From NCBI GenBank assembly GCA_965225735.1, contig CBDDBN010000029.1, forward strand, positions 310,001-374,000: a stretch of DNA of 64,000 bases. Reading direction: 5' to 3'. Positions 53,068 to 62,290 of the stretch are shown here, in pieces. The translations under genes and the position numbers were made by a program. A model generated the notes under the pieces. It did no database searches and was not told the origin of the DNA. It saw nothing but the letters and a program-made list of their open reading frames with translations. Source of the DNA: Denitrobaculum sp965225735. Lineage in GTDB: Bacteria > Pseudomonadota > Alphaproteobacteria > Kiloniellales > Kiloniellaceae. Within the stretch, counting starts at the first letter, position 1. Every line of letters starts with the position of its first letter.

Positions 53068-53447
53068 CCTTACGTCAAGGATCAGAAACAACGCGTTTAG
53101 GTCGGAATCCACTTAAAATCGGTAGGCACGTGGTGCAGCAAACCGCAGTCTAAGAATTTGTTCTCGCAAAGATGTAAGATCAGGGCCCATCGCACTGTAC
53201 TGGCTGCGGTGAAGGCGCCACCGCGAACATGTATCGCGCTTAGACACTCATATTGCGACGCCAAGAGCAGACAGACAACAGAAAATCAGATCTTGATCAA
53301 TCTGACGACACAAGAGCTGTCGCGTCAGCACTCATAGCGCAAGGGCATCCCCGCGCAGCTAGGTAAGCAGCTACCCGGTTATACTACCTAAAAATTACCT
53401 AAGCGCTTAGGTAGTTGGGAAAAATCCCCATAAGCCTTTGAAAACAT
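53068..53447. other. Island end region beside tRNA-Glu
   Basis: 380 bp without a credible gene. Its right third has several ACCTA/TAGGT motifs and the perfect palindrome at 53396-53413. It is where the left part of the island meets the 3' end of tRNA-Glu, so it may hold an attachment site. I could not find a second copy of the tRNA-Glu 3' end in the window. Confidence 0.5.
53396..53413. repeat. 18-bp perfect palindrome near tRNA-Glu
   Basis: TACCTAAGCGCTTAGGTA, with further TACCTA at 53386-53391 and TAGGTA at 53360-53365. Clustered, direct and inverted copies beside a tRNA 3' end resemble integrase or excisionase sites. Confidence 0.7.
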
Positions 53448-53523
53448 TGGCATCCCCAAGGGGAGTCGAACCCCTGTTTCCGCCGTGAGAGGGCGGCGTC
53501 CTAGGCCACTAGACGATGGGGAC
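53448..53523 (-). tRNA. tRNA-Glu (anticodon CTC)
   Basis: A full 76-nt cloverleaf with encoded CCA. The 5' end is GTCCCCATCGTCTAG, the anticodon loop is CTCTCAC (CTC, reads GAG), the T-arm is AGGGGTTCGACTCCCCT, and the acceptor pairs with one G-U. Its 3' end faces the island. Confidence 0.97.
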
Positions 53524-53624
53524 CCAGCGAACAGGGGGCATGACATAGCGAAAGCGGCGCGTCGGGGCAAGCATTTGTTTTGCCCGAATGAGGCCTTATA
53601 GCGAAAAAATAGCTGTGTTTTGCC

Positions 53625-54680
53625 TCAGGCCGCGACTTCGTGCGCCAGATCAGCAGCCGTGGAAATGAAGCCCTCGACATCCTCGCTCGTACTGTTGAAA
53701 GCGGTGACCAGACGGATTTCACGATACCCGGGACCCGTATCGGCATTGCTCCAGTCGTAGAACATAAAGCCGGCAGCCTTCAGGCCGTCAATCACCGCCT
53801 GTGGCAAGCGCAGGAACAGCATATTGGCTTGGACCGGATAATGCAGCGTGATTCCGGGAAGTTGCGAAAGCCCCTCTCCCAACCTGGCGGCGAGCGCATT
53901 TGCATGCGCCGCGTTGCGCAGCCAGAGATCCTCGGCGAGATAGCCCTCGAGCTGCGCAGAGAGGAAGCGGCCCTTCGAGAAGAGGTGGCCGCCGCGTTTG
54001 CGGCGATAACCGAATTCCTCGGCCAATCCCGGCTTGAAGATCACCACCGCCTCGGCCGCCATGGCGCCGTTTTTGGTGGCGCCGAAGGCGAGAACCTCAA
54101 CGCCGGCCTTCCAGGTCATCTCTGCCGGGCTGCAGCCCAGCGCGGCGATCGCGTTGGCAAAACGCGCGCCGTCCATATGCAATCCAAGGCCGTGCCTGCG
54201 GGCGACTTCGGAGATCGATGCCACCTCATCAGGCCGGTAGAGCGTGCCGACCTCCGTTACCTGGGTGAGGCTGATGACCGCCGGCTGCACATGATGGACC
54301 ACGCCGGCCCCGCCGATCGCGGTCTCGAGCGCTCCGGCGGTCAGTTTCCCCTCTTCGCCTTCTAGTGTGACCAGCTTCGCACCGCCTGTATAGAACTCGG
54401 GCGCACCACACTCATCCACGGCAATATGCGCCGCGCTGTGGCAGTAGACAGCACCATAAGGCGGGGTCAGCAGGGAGAGCCCGAGAACATTGGCCGCCGT
54501 TCCCGTCGCCACGGGAAAGACCGTCGTCTTCGTCTCGAAGAGTTCGTCAAAGCGCGCCCGCACCCGCTCGGTCACCGCGTCCTCGCCGTAAGGCATCGCC
54601 GGGCCTTCGTTGACCTTGGCCAGGGCCTCCAAGATCTCGGGCGCCATAGCGGTCACGTTGTCGGATGCGAAATTGGTCAT
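53625..54680 (-). CDS. ltaE: Low-specificity L-threonine aldolase
   Basis: A 351-residue PLP enzyme of the threonine aldolase/beta-eliminating lyase family. MTNFASDNVTAMAPEILEAL is the usual N-terminus; later come FPVATGTAANVLGLS, LGLHMDGARFANA (Asp for the pyridine nitrogen) and FGATKNGAMAAEAVV with the PLP Lys (about residue 204). It cleaves threonine and allo-threonine to glycine and acetaldehyde. It is the first ordinary chromosomal gene inside the island border. Confidence 0.9.
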   Translation of the reverse strand: MTNFASDNVTAMAPEILEALAKVNEGPAMPYGEDAVTERVRARFDELFETKTTVFPVATGTAANVLGLSLLTPPYGAVYCHSAAHIAVDECGAPEFYTGGAKLVTLEGEEGKLTAGALETAIGGAGVVHHVQPAVISLTQVTEVGTLYRPDEVASISEVARRHGLGLHMDGARFANAIAALGCSPAEMTWKAGVEVLAFGATKNGAMAAEAVVIFKPGLAEEFGYRRKRGGHLFSKGRFLSAQLEGYLAEDLWLRNAAHANALAARLGEGLSQLPGITLHYPVQANMLFLRLPQAVIDGLKAAGFMFYDWSNADTGPGYREIRLVTAFNSTSEDVEGFISTAADLAHEVAA

Positions 54681-54738
54681 AGTGTTTTCCTGATGAGCAC
54701 TCGGGCCAACGGCCCGTCAGCGCGAAGCTTCTTTTTGG

Positions 54739-55074
54739 CTACAATGGCGGCCGCAGGGTGACGCGTCCCAGCACCTTCCCGTCGGTCGTGTCCATGATGA
54801 CGATCTGCTTGCAGCGCTGGTCGTCGAAGCCATCCAGCGTGATCAAGAGGCGATGCCCCTCGAGCTGCACCGAGTCCAGTTCGCACCCGACAGGTACAGG
54901 CAGATCGATCTCGCCGAAGCTGGCGGTGGCGACAGACGCCTCCGGCTCCGTCTGGCGCGCCGCAAGAACCGGCTCGCCCGACATTGTGCGATCGACAATC
55001 GTGTAGATCACAAAACCAAAGCCGGCAACAATCACCACGGCCATCAGAATAACAACGGCCTTTAGGGCCTTCAT
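54739..55074 (-). CDS. DUF6476-type small membrane-anchored protein
   Basis: A 111-residue protein with an N-terminal membrane helix (about 4-25, LKAVVILMAVVIVAGFGFVIY) and a short periplasmic domain (DLPVPVGCELDSVQLEGHRLLITLDG...IVIMDTTDGKVLGRVTL). This is the family found next to rluD in Alphaproteobacteria (DUF6476 as I recall it). Divergent from rluD. Function unknown. Confidence 0.75.
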   Translation of the reverse strand: MKALKAVVILMAVVIVAGFGFVIYTIVDRTMSGEPVLAARQTEPEASVATASFGEIDLPVPVGCELDSVQLEGHRLLITLDGFDDQRCKQIVIMDTTDGKVLGRVTLRPPL

Positions 55075-55124
55075 CGATTTTGGCTTTCAAGCTGCATGCC
55101 GTAGGGCTATCTCTCTTAACGGAT

Positions 55125-56153
55125 TTGACACAACAGACGAAACCTACGGCTTTGCCCGACACTGATGTAGCCAGCAACACGGACGCACCCGAGCGCCACG
55201 AACTCGAGGTAGGGTCCGACGAGAAGCGCGAGCGGATCGACCGTTTGCTGGTCAAGAAGCTGCCGGCTCTGTCCCGAAGCCGGTTGCAAAGCCTGATCGT
55301 TGACGGCCAGTTGACCATCGACGGGAAGACGATAGACAACCCGGCCTTTCGGGTCAAACCCGGTCAGAACCTAGTCCTGGAGGTGCCGCCGGCCGCCCCC
55401 GCCGAGCCTGAGGCCCAGGAAATTCCTCTCAATATCGTGTTCGAAGATCCGCATCTGATCGTCGTGGATAAACCGGCCGGGATGGTCGTTCATCCGGCGC
55501 CCGGAAACCTGGACGGCACGCTCGTGAACGCCCTGATCGGCCACTGCGGCGAATCGCTGAAAGGCATCGGCGGTGTCCGCCGCCCCGGCATCGTCCATCG
55601 CCTGGACAAGGATACCAGCGGCCTGATCGTCGCAGCCAAGACGGAGCCCGTGCATCAGGCCCTAACCGAGCTCTTCGCGGCGCGGGATATCGAACGGGCC
55701 TACCAAGCCCTCGTTTGGGGGCGACCCAGCCCAGCCCAGGGCGAGATCGAGGGCAATATCGGCCGCAGTCCAAAGAACCGGAAGAAAATGGCGGTCCTGC
55801 GTCATGGCGGCAAGACGGCGCTGACCCGTTACCGGACGCTCAAAAGTCTGGCGCAGGGCAATGTCAGCCTGATCGAATGCCGCCTTATGACAGGCCGCAC
55901 GCATCAGATCCGGGTGCATCTGACCGAAAAGGGCCATCCGCTGATCGGTGACCCCGTTTACGGACGACAGAATGAGACGAAACTACAGCGTCTGCCTCCA
56001 AATGCTCGCAATACGGTAAAAAATTTCTGTCGACAGGCGCTTCATGCGCAAACTCTGGGCTTCAAACACCCGGTTACCGGCGTTACACACTCATTCGAAA
56101 GCGAATTACCACGAGATATAAATGACTTGATTTTTTCTTTAGAATCGTATTAA
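55125..56153 (+). CDS. rluD: Ribosomal large subunit pseudouridine synthase RluD-like
   Basis: A 342-residue protein: N-terminal S4 domain (RIDRLLVKKLPALSRSRLQSLIVDGQLTIDG) and pseudouridine synthase domain with the catalytic Asp in GIVHRLDKDTSGLIV, then CRLMTGRTHQIRVHL. RluD modifies U1911, U1915 and U1917 of 23S rRNA helix 69. No ATG is available near the start. I use the TTG at 55125; another TTG at 55080 lies only 5 bp from the divergent gene. The start is therefore uncertain. Confidence 0.88.
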   Translation: MTQQTKPTALPDTDVASNTDAPERHELEVGSDEKRERIDRLLVKKLPALSRSRLQSLIVDGQLTIDGKTIDNPAFRVKPGQNLVLEVPPAAPAEPEAQEIPLNIVFEDPHLIVVDKPAGMVVHPAPGNLDGTLVNALIGHCGESLKGIGGVRRPGIVHRLDKDTSGLIVAAKTEPVHQALTELFAARDIERAYQALVWGRPSPAQGEIEGNIGRSPKNRKKMAVLRHGGKTALTRYRTLKSLAQGNVSLIECRLMTGRTHQIRVHLTEKGHPLIGDPVYGRQNETKLQRLPPNARNTVKNFCRQALHAQTLGFKHPVTGVTHSFESELPRDINDLIFSLESY

Positions 56154-56378
56154 ATTATCGCGTATTACACGAAACTGAGAGCGATCGCTTGTGGATCGCA
56201 AGTCGCGTTCCTACATAAAGTTTACGGCTTCGAGGTAAGAAGCTGTGTCCAGGGGGATTACCTGGCATCGTTAGAACGCAAAAACCGTGGTTGGGTTAAA
56301 CTCGGCTGCGGTATTTGGCCCGGCTCGGAAACGAAGGACAAAACCTTTACCTGAGCCAGGTGACAGGAGGATGTTGTT

Positions 56379-57263
56379 ATGGCTTCGCCGAAGGTTCCAG
56401 CTCTAGGCTCTGAGGGCAACCTTTCGTCCTATCTGCAGGAAATCCGCAAGTTTCCCATGCTGGAGCAGGACCAAGAATACATGCTGGCTAAGAGCTGGCG
56501 CGAAGGCGGCGATGTCGATTCCGCCCATCAGCTCGTAACCAGCCATCTTCGGCTAGTCGCCAAAATCGCAATGGGCTATCGCGGCTACGGCTTGCCGGTC
56601 TCCGAACTGATTTCCGAGGGCAACGTCGGCATGATGCAGGCGGTGAAGCGCTTCGATCCCGAACGCGGCTTCCGTCTCGCGACCTACGCCATGTGGTGGA
56701 TCCGAGCGGCAATTCAGGAATACATCCTGCATTCCTGGTCGCTGGTGAAAATGGGCACCACGGCGGCTCAGAAAAAGCTGTTCTTCAACCTACGCAAGCT
56801 GAAAGGCCAGATGCAGGCCATCGACGAGGGCGATCTGCATCCTGAGCAGGTGACTCATATCGCCACGCAGCTCAATGTTCCCGAGGCCGACGTCATCAGC
56901 ATGAACCGCCGCCTGGCCGCGCCGGACAACTCGCTGAACGCACCTCTGCGCATCGACGGCGACGGGGAATGGCAGGACTGGCTGGTCGACGATACCATGG
57001 ATCAGGAGACCATGCTGGCCGAGGATGAAGAACTCGGCAAACGCCGGGCTCTGCTGGTCACAGCCATGAAGTCGCTCAACGACCGCGAACGGCACATTCT
57101 CGAAGAGCGCCGCTTGAAGGATAATCCGACGACTCTGGAAGAGCTGTCCCAGGAATACGGCATCAGCCGCGAACGGGTACGCCAGATCGAGGTGCGCGCG
57201 TTCGAAAAACTGCAAAAAGCCATCCGCAACGCCGCGATCGAGCAACGACTCGCAACGTCGTAA
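56379..57263 (+). CDS. rpoH: RNA polymerase heat-shock sigma factor RpoH
   Basis: A 294-residue sigma-32. Region 2 is LVTSHLRLVAKIAMGYRGYGLPVSELISEGNVGMMQAV...YAMWWIRAAIQEYIL, the RpoH box is QKKLFFNLRKLK, and region 4 is NPTTLEELSQEYGISRERVRQIEVRAFEKLQ. ATG at 56379 follows GGAGG. A 225-bp leader precedes it; rpoH leaders often fold to control translation with temperature, not tested here. Ends with a terminator at 57311. Confidence 0.96.
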   Translation: MASPKVPALGSEGNLSSYLQEIRKFPMLEQDQEYMLAKSWREGGDVDSAHQLVTSHLRLVAKIAMGYRGYGLPVSELISEGNVGMMQAVKRFDPERGFRLATYAMWWIRAAIQEYILHSWSLVKMGTTAAQKKLFFNLRKLKGQMQAIDEGDLHPEQVTHIATQLNVPEADVISMNRRLAAPDNSLNAPLRIDGDGEWQDWLVDDTMDQETMLAEDEELGKRRALLVTAMKSLNDRERHILEERRLKDNPTTLEELSQEYGISRERVRQIEVRAFEKLQKAIRNAAIEQRLATS

Positions 57264-57310
57264 CTGAACCGAGATAACTCCTCCCTGAACCGGCGCAAAG
57301 CCGAACTTCC

Positions 57311-57339
57311 AGGCCGGGCTCTAAAGAGACCGGCCTTTT
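57311..57339 (+). terminator. Rho-independent terminator of rpoH
   Basis: AGGCCGG...CCGGCCT with an inner CTCT-AA-AGAG extension, then TTT; 48 bp after the rpoH stop. Confidence 0.85.
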
Positions 57340-57479
57340 CCTTTCCAATAATGAGCGTCTCCACGACCGACCCAACGCAGCGACCGGCTGCTAAGGGTTT
57401 GGCTTGGTTGGATTCCTGTTGGATGCAGCGAAGATTTCGACCTTGACCACTACCGGAACGAGGCTTAGAGCAATCAGTT

Positions 57480-58205
57480 ATGGTCAATAACGAATCCTCC
57501 ACCAGCAGTTTGTGGAACATCGACGCAGACAGATTACCCAGTTGGGCCTGGCTCTGGTTGCCGCTGGCGCTCGCGGTCGTTTTATCTGTCATAGCTCACA
57601 GCGCACCGGACTTTTACGCAGTCTGGCTGGGTAGCGAAGAACGCGGCCTGCTGGAGCTGTCCCACGCTCTGATCCCACTTGCCGGTGTTGTCCTGAGCCT
57701 GAGAATCCTGTTCATGCCGCAGGTCAGGCGTTTCAAATGGTTACGTCTCTGGGTTCTCCTTGCTGCACTCGGATGCCTCTATATCGGAGGTGAGGAAGCG
57801 AGTTGGGGACAGCATTACATGCAGTGGGAAACACCCGAAGCCTGGGAAAAGATCAACGATCAGGAGGAGACCAACCTCCACAATACCTCTTCCTGGTTCG
57901 ATCAAAAGCCACGTGCTTTGCTGGAAATTGGCGTGATCCTCGGCGGCATCCTGATCCCTCTGGCCGCCTTGAAGCGCCCCGACATCCGCACCAGCCGAAT
58001 CGCGATCATTCTTCCTCCCCTCGTCACCTTGCCGACGGCGCTTCTGGCGGAGTTTTCAAAGAACTCAGAACGGCTTCTGTCTGCAATCGAATCTGACGTC
58101 TTGATTTTCAGCCGCGCCAGCGAAGTTCAGGAAACTTACTTCTTCTATTTTATTCTGCTGAATTTGATCATTCTTCGGCGCCGGCTGCTGGCTTTGAAGA
58201 GCTAG
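57480..58205 (+). CDS. Multi-pass membrane protein with GGEEASWGQ motif
   Basis: A 241-residue protein with about six hydrophobic segments (about 22-42, 58-76, 85-103, 145-162, 168-190 and 220-236). A conserved-looking acidic motif IGGEEASWGQHYMQWETPE lies in a loop near residues 101-119 and could bind a metal or be catalytic. I do not recognise the family by name. It is alone between rpoH and a convergent gene. Confidence 0.7.
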   Translation: MVNNESSTSSLWNIDADRLPSWAWLWLPLALAVVLSVIAHSAPDFYAVWLGSEERGLLELSHALIPLAGVVLSLRILFMPQVRRFKWLRLWVLLAALGCLYIGGEEASWGQHYMQWETPEAWEKINDQEETNLHNTSSWFDQKPRALLEIGVILGGILIPLAALKRPDIRTSRIAIILPPLVTLPTALLAEFSKNSERLLSAIESDVLIFSRASEVQETYFFYFILLNLIILRRRLLALKS

Positions 58206-58255
58206 CAAAACACTAGGCCGAATGTTGGCTGATCGACTTCGTACCGCGTGAGGGT

Positions 58256-58759
58256 TTAAGTCTCTTCCGCCTCTTCCTGCTCTGAAGGCGCCCCATCTCC
58301 CTCCGGCCCATAGGGCTGCGGCGCGACGAGAGCGACTTCCTCGCCCCAGGTTTCGACCAGCTTCTTCTGCTTGGCACGCAATGCCAGGACCTGCGTCTTC
58401 GATGCGATACCCTGATAGTTGGAGATGATGGGCGGCATGATCCAGTAGATCAGCCAACCGATCCCAGACGCCATAAGAGCCCCAGCCCAGGAGAAGACAT
58501 TCGCCATCCCATCGAAGGCGGCCTCAAAGGACTGCCCCTGTGCCCAAAGCTCGACAAGGGCGGGAACGGAACCAGCTAAATTCATCAGACCGACCGTCAC
58601 CACAAACTTCCGGCCCGGCGAACCGTCGACCACGAAAACGACCATGGTCGGCATCATGAGAACCAGAAGAAGCAGGCAACTCGGCATGAGGACTGCGGCA
58701 ACCGGAATGCCTAGCAGGATCCATGTCATCTTGTTGCTTTTTGCGGTATCCGAAGCCAT
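58256..58759 (-). CDS. Hypothetical membrane protein, partner of pseudokinase
   Basis: A 167-residue protein with hydrophobic segments at about 13-42, 50-68 and 85-112 and a Glu-rich cytoplasmic tail (PEGDGAPSEQEEAEET). ATG at 58759 is 11 bp after the stop of the upstream pseudokinase, so the two are an operon. Function unknown; an interaction with the kinase-like protein is likely. Confidence 0.7.
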   Translation of the reverse strand: MASDTAKSNKMTWILLGIPVAAVLMPSCLLLLVLMMPTMVVFVVDGSPGRKFVVTVGLMNLAGSVPALVELWAQGQSFEAAFDGMANVFSWAGALMASGIGWLIYWIMPPIISNYQGIASKTQVLALRAKQKKLVETWGEEVALVAPQPYGPEGDGAPSEQEEAEET

Positions 58760-58770
58760 CGAGTTTCCTA

Positions 58771-60801
58771 CTAAATCACGTAAATCAGCGACATAACCGC
58801 GATTGAAACACTGGCCAGGACCGCGGAGACAACCGCCGAGGCACGCTGACTGACAACCGCAACCCGCGCAGTTCCCGTGAGACCGCCCTCCTCATGCCAG
58901 GCAATCTGGCCGGCGATGTAAGCATACTCACGCTGCGCCTGCGCAAAGCCGTTATCGTCCTGTATCCTCAGATTCTCGTTGTCGACGAGCCAAAGCAGTT
59001 CGGCGAGATCGCCTCCTTTCACCGCATTCTTAAGTCCTTTTGAAAGCTGCGCGCGGAAGCTGCGGAAATGGTAGGTCTCGATGATCGGTGAGAGTAGCTT
59101 GGAGAACCATTCGGTCAGATGGGGCAAAGACGCGGGACCCGAAGTTCGCTGCACCTCCGCATAGAGACGAAGAACGGAAATGTTAAATTCGAGCGCGTTT
59201 TCCGGATCCGCCAATTTGTTCAGCAAGCGCTCGGACAGGTTTTTCGACCGTGCACCGCAGAAAGCCGCGATGTGACGGTCAATCGGCTCCCCCTCCGGCG
59301 CGCCGGCTTCCGCCAAACGTTCCAATGCGGGAAGCAGATCGGAAATTTCATTGACGAAGTCTTTGCGCAAGAGCGGCGAAAGACAGGGCCATCCTGAATT
59401 GCACTCATAGAGCGCGCGTTCCGGCCCATAACCGATGCGCCCTCGATTTAAGAAGGTCTCCATCGTGTCTGCCTGACGGATCCAGGGAACGAAATCGGGC
59501 CGCATGGAAGGTTGTGATTCGATCCAGGCCTTATGCATCTTGGAACGCACCACATCTGCGATCATCTGCGGCACGTGCTCTTTCTCGAAGTCGATCGCTA
59601 GGGCCTGCGCCAGACCATCGAGGCGTGCGGCGACGGTTTTGTAGCGAATCGGGGCCGTGTGATCGAGCGCGACCAACACACCGGCGAGAGATTTGTCTTG
59701 CCCGCTTCCCCCACCGCCGTCGCCGCTGAGGCGCGACATGCGGCTGGCTTTCAGAATGGCGGAAGCGCGCTTTTCATCGGCCAGACTGCGGCGGACCCAG
59801 CCTTCGAGCGCATCGTCCCGCAAGATCTCCTGCGCCTTGGCCCAGTGCTTGCCCATGGCATAGGAAAGGCCGGGCGCCGTGATGAATTCTTCGTCGTTGA
59901 ACTCAAAGGTTCTGGCTGCTTTCGGCGGCAGCGTAGCCTGCTTCGGACTGAGATGCCGCCCGTTGGCCCAGAGTTCCAGATCGGTGATGCCCCAACGTTC
60001 ATGAGGATCGTCGCAGAGCAGTCCCCGCAGCGCCTCCATAAGCTTAAGCGACACCCGGGACTGTCCAATCAATGTGGCGTAAGACCCGATCGCGATCTTA
60101 GAGGCCACGACCTCCTCATCGGACATATTCGGAACCGGATTGCCGCCGCTGGAGAGGACGGCGATCAAAACGCCGAGGGCGTAGAAGTCGTCGCTGATGT
60201 ATCCTGCGCCACGCCCGCTGGGGTTCGCCATGGAGGCGTCGATCGGCTCATATATGAGCGGCTGAAAATAGCCGGCAGGTGTGCTGACGCATTCGCCGAG
60301 CATAACCTCCTGCGAGCTGCCGCCGCTAATGAAGATGTTATCGGCCCGGATGGCCCGGTGCGCCATCACGCGCCCGCCGATTTCCCGCAGGATGGAAATC
60401 ATCGGCACGATAACGCCGCGGATTACATCGTCTTCGGAGAGGGGTTGAAAGCTGGTATCGGCGTCCAGCTGAGCCCGATCGCCGCGCGGCTGTTCGAAGA
60501 CGACAACGAACCTGCGGCTCTGGTCCTTGGCAAAAGTGACGACACCCGACGCCCGTGGTGTCAGAAAGGCACCAGACTCCACATGAGAGAGAGACCGAAT
60601 GGCGTCAGTGCGCGGGGCGAGTTCCTTGTTGCAGATCAGCGCGAAGAGTGAACGGCTGGGATTGCGGTTATCGTGCGCCGCAACCGCTTCGGTTCCGGGG
60701 GAATTCAGGAACGGCAGAGGTTGGTCGGGATAGACCTCATAGCGGTCGGAGAGTTCAATACCCGGTCCGTTCCCTCGTTTAGACGCCCTGCCCGCCGCCA
60801 T
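58771..60801 (-). CDS. Membrane-anchored protein pseudokinase
   Basis: A 676-residue protein. Residues ~20-290 follow a Ser/Thr protein kinase fold, but the catalytic loop reads MAHRAIRADNIFI instead of HRDLKxxN (Asp replaced by Ala) and there is no DFG (MLGECVSTP). The conserved YISDDFYALGVLIAVLSSGG is the APE-F region. It should therefore not phosphorylate. A long helical middle (about 300-640) is not recognised, and a hydrophobic tail (AVVSAVLASVSIAVMSLIYVI) anchors it. It is in an operon with the small membrane protein downstream; same strand as hisZ-purA. Confidence 0.75.
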   Translation of the reverse strand: MAAGRASKRGNGPGIELSDRYEVYPDQPLPFLNSPGTEAVAAHDNRNPSRSLFALICNKELAPRTDAIRSLSHVESGAFLTPRASGVVTFAKDQSRRFVVVFEQPRGDRAQLDADTSFQPLSEDDVIRGVIVPMISILREIGGRVMAHRAIRADNIFISGGSSQEVMLGECVSTPAGYFQPLIYEPIDASMANPSGRGAGYISDDFYALGVLIAVLSSGGNPVPNMSDEEVVASKIAIGSYATLIGQSRVSLKLMEALRGLLCDDPHERWGITDLELWANGRHLSPKQATLPPKAARTFEFNDEEFITAPGLSYAMGKHWAKAQEILRDDALEGWVRRSLADEKRASAILKASRMSRLSGDGGGGSGQDKSLAGVLVALDHTAPIRYKTVAARLDGLAQALAIDFEKEHVPQMIADVVRSKMHKAWIESQPSMRPDFVPWIRQADTMETFLNRGRIGYGPERALYECNSGWPCLSPLLRKDFVNEISDLLPALERLAEAGAPEGEPIDRHIAAFCGARSKNLSERLLNKLADPENALEFNISVLRLYAEVQRTSGPASLPHLTEWFSKLLSPIIETYHFRSFRAQLSKGLKNAVKGGDLAELLWLVDNENLRIQDDNGFAQAQREYAYIAGQIAWHEEGGLTGTARVAVVSQRASAVVSAVLASVSIAVMSLIYVI

Positions 60802-60995
60802 TCCGCGCTCGCTCTCTCCACCCCGCCTTGTGAAAGCCCGACATCAGTCGGCGCCCAGACACCGGGGCCAAACAGTTTCAATCCGACAAGCGGAGGGCAC
60901 GCGCATCGCTGCCCGTGCCCTGCCGCAGCTTCGAAAAGTTAACCTGGAGAGAACAAAAAGATAGTTAACGCCGAGCTAATAACGACCGATGGGAC

Positions 60996-62288
60996 TTAAC
61001 CCTCAAAGGGATCCCGAACGAGAATGGTATCGTCCCGCTCCGGACTGGTGGAAAGCAAGGCAACCGGCACCTCAATCAGCTCCTCTACCCGGCGGATGTA
61101 CTTCACCGCTGTTGCCGGCAGTTCAGCCCAGGACCGGGCGCCTTGGGTGCTCTCGCTCCAGCCTTCAAGCTCCTCATAAATGGGTTCGACCTTGGACTGG
61201 CTCGAGGAGAGAGCGGGCAGATAATCGATCCGTTCGCCATCGATGGAATAGCCCACGCAGACCTTCAGGGTTTCCAGGCCGTCCAACACATCCAGTTTGG
61301 TCAGGGCGATGCCATCGATGCCCCCGGCCTTAGCTGCCTGCCGGACCATGACCGCGTCGAACCAGCCACAGCGCCGGCGCCGGCCAGTGACCGTTCCGAA
61401 TTCGTGACCACGCTCACCCAGGCGCTGGCCGATCTCGTCCTCCAGCTCGGTGGGGAAAGGACCGGAACCCACGCGCGTGGTGTAGGCCTTGGTGATGCCC
61501 AAGACATAATCCATCGCTCTGGGGCCGATGCCCGAGCCAGCCGCGGCCTGACCGGCGACGGTGTTAGAGGAGGTCACGAAAGGATAGGTTCCGTGATCGA
61601 CATCGAGCATGGCGCCTTGAGCGCCTTCGAAAAGAATACGTTGGCCTCGACGATCGGCCTGGTCCAGCACGTTCCAGATCCTCTCCGCAAAGGGAAGGAT
61701 CTTCGGGGCAATGTCCAGGAGCGCGGCAACCAGTTCGGCGGCATCGGCTTCCGGCTGCCCCAACCCGCGCAGCAGTGCGTTGTGATGCAGCAGAAGCGCC
61801 TCGACCCGCTCACGCACGGTGGCTTCGTCCGCCAGATCGCAGAGTCGTACGGCCCGGCGGCCGACTTTATCTTCGTAAGCGGGACCGATGCCGCGCCCTG
61901 TGGTGCCAATCTTGGCATCGCCCCGGGCCAGTTCCCGCGCCCGGTCGACGGTAGCGTGCAACGGCAGAATCAGGGCGGCATTCTCCGCGATCTTCAGAGT
62001 CGCAGGCGTGACATCGACTCCCTGCTCGCGGATCCGCTCGATCTCTTCGAGCAAAGCCCAGGGGTCGACGACAACACCGTTACCGATGACCGACTGCTTG
62101 CCCGGCCGCACGATGCCTGAAGGCAAGAGGGAGAGCTTGTAGACCACGCCGTCGATCACGAGGGTATGGCCGGCGTTGTGGCCGCCCTGAAAACGCACGA
62201 CCACATCGGCGCGCTCCGAGAGCCAGTCGACAATCTTGCCTTTCCCCTCGTCGCCCCATTGGGAACCGACGACAACGACATTAGCCAT
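60996..62288 (-). CDS. purA: Adenylosuccinate synthetase
   Basis: A 430-residue PurA: VVVGSQWGDEGKGKIVDWLSE with the GTP loop, FQGGHNAGHTLV, TTGRGIGPAYEDK, EGAQGAMLDVDHGTYPFVTSSN and GRRRRCGWFDAV. It joins IMP and Asp with GTP in AMP synthesis. It lies 2 bp after hisZ, so both are on one transcript, as in many Alphaproteobacteria. Confidence 0.97.
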   Translation of the reverse strand: MANVVVVGSQWGDEGKGKIVDWLSERADVVVRFQGGHNAGHTLVIDGVVYKLSLLPSGIVRPGKQSVIGNGVVVDPWALLEEIERIREQGVDVTPATLKIAENAALILPLHATVDRARELARGDAKIGTTGRGIGPAYEDKVGRRAVRLCDLADEATVRERVEALLLHHNALLRGLGQPEADAAELVAALLDIAPKILPFAERIWNVLDQADRRGQRILFEGAQGAMLDVDHGTYPFVTSSNTVAGQAAAGSGIGPRAMDYVLGITKAYTTRVGSGPFPTELEDEIGQRLGERGHEFGTVTGRRRRCGWFDAVMVRQAAKAGGIDGIALTKLDVLDGLETLKVCVGYSIDGERIDYLPALSSSQSKVEPIYEELEGWSESTQGARSWAELPATAVKYIRRVEELIEVPVALLSTSPERDDTILVRDPFEG

Positions 62289-62290
62289 GG

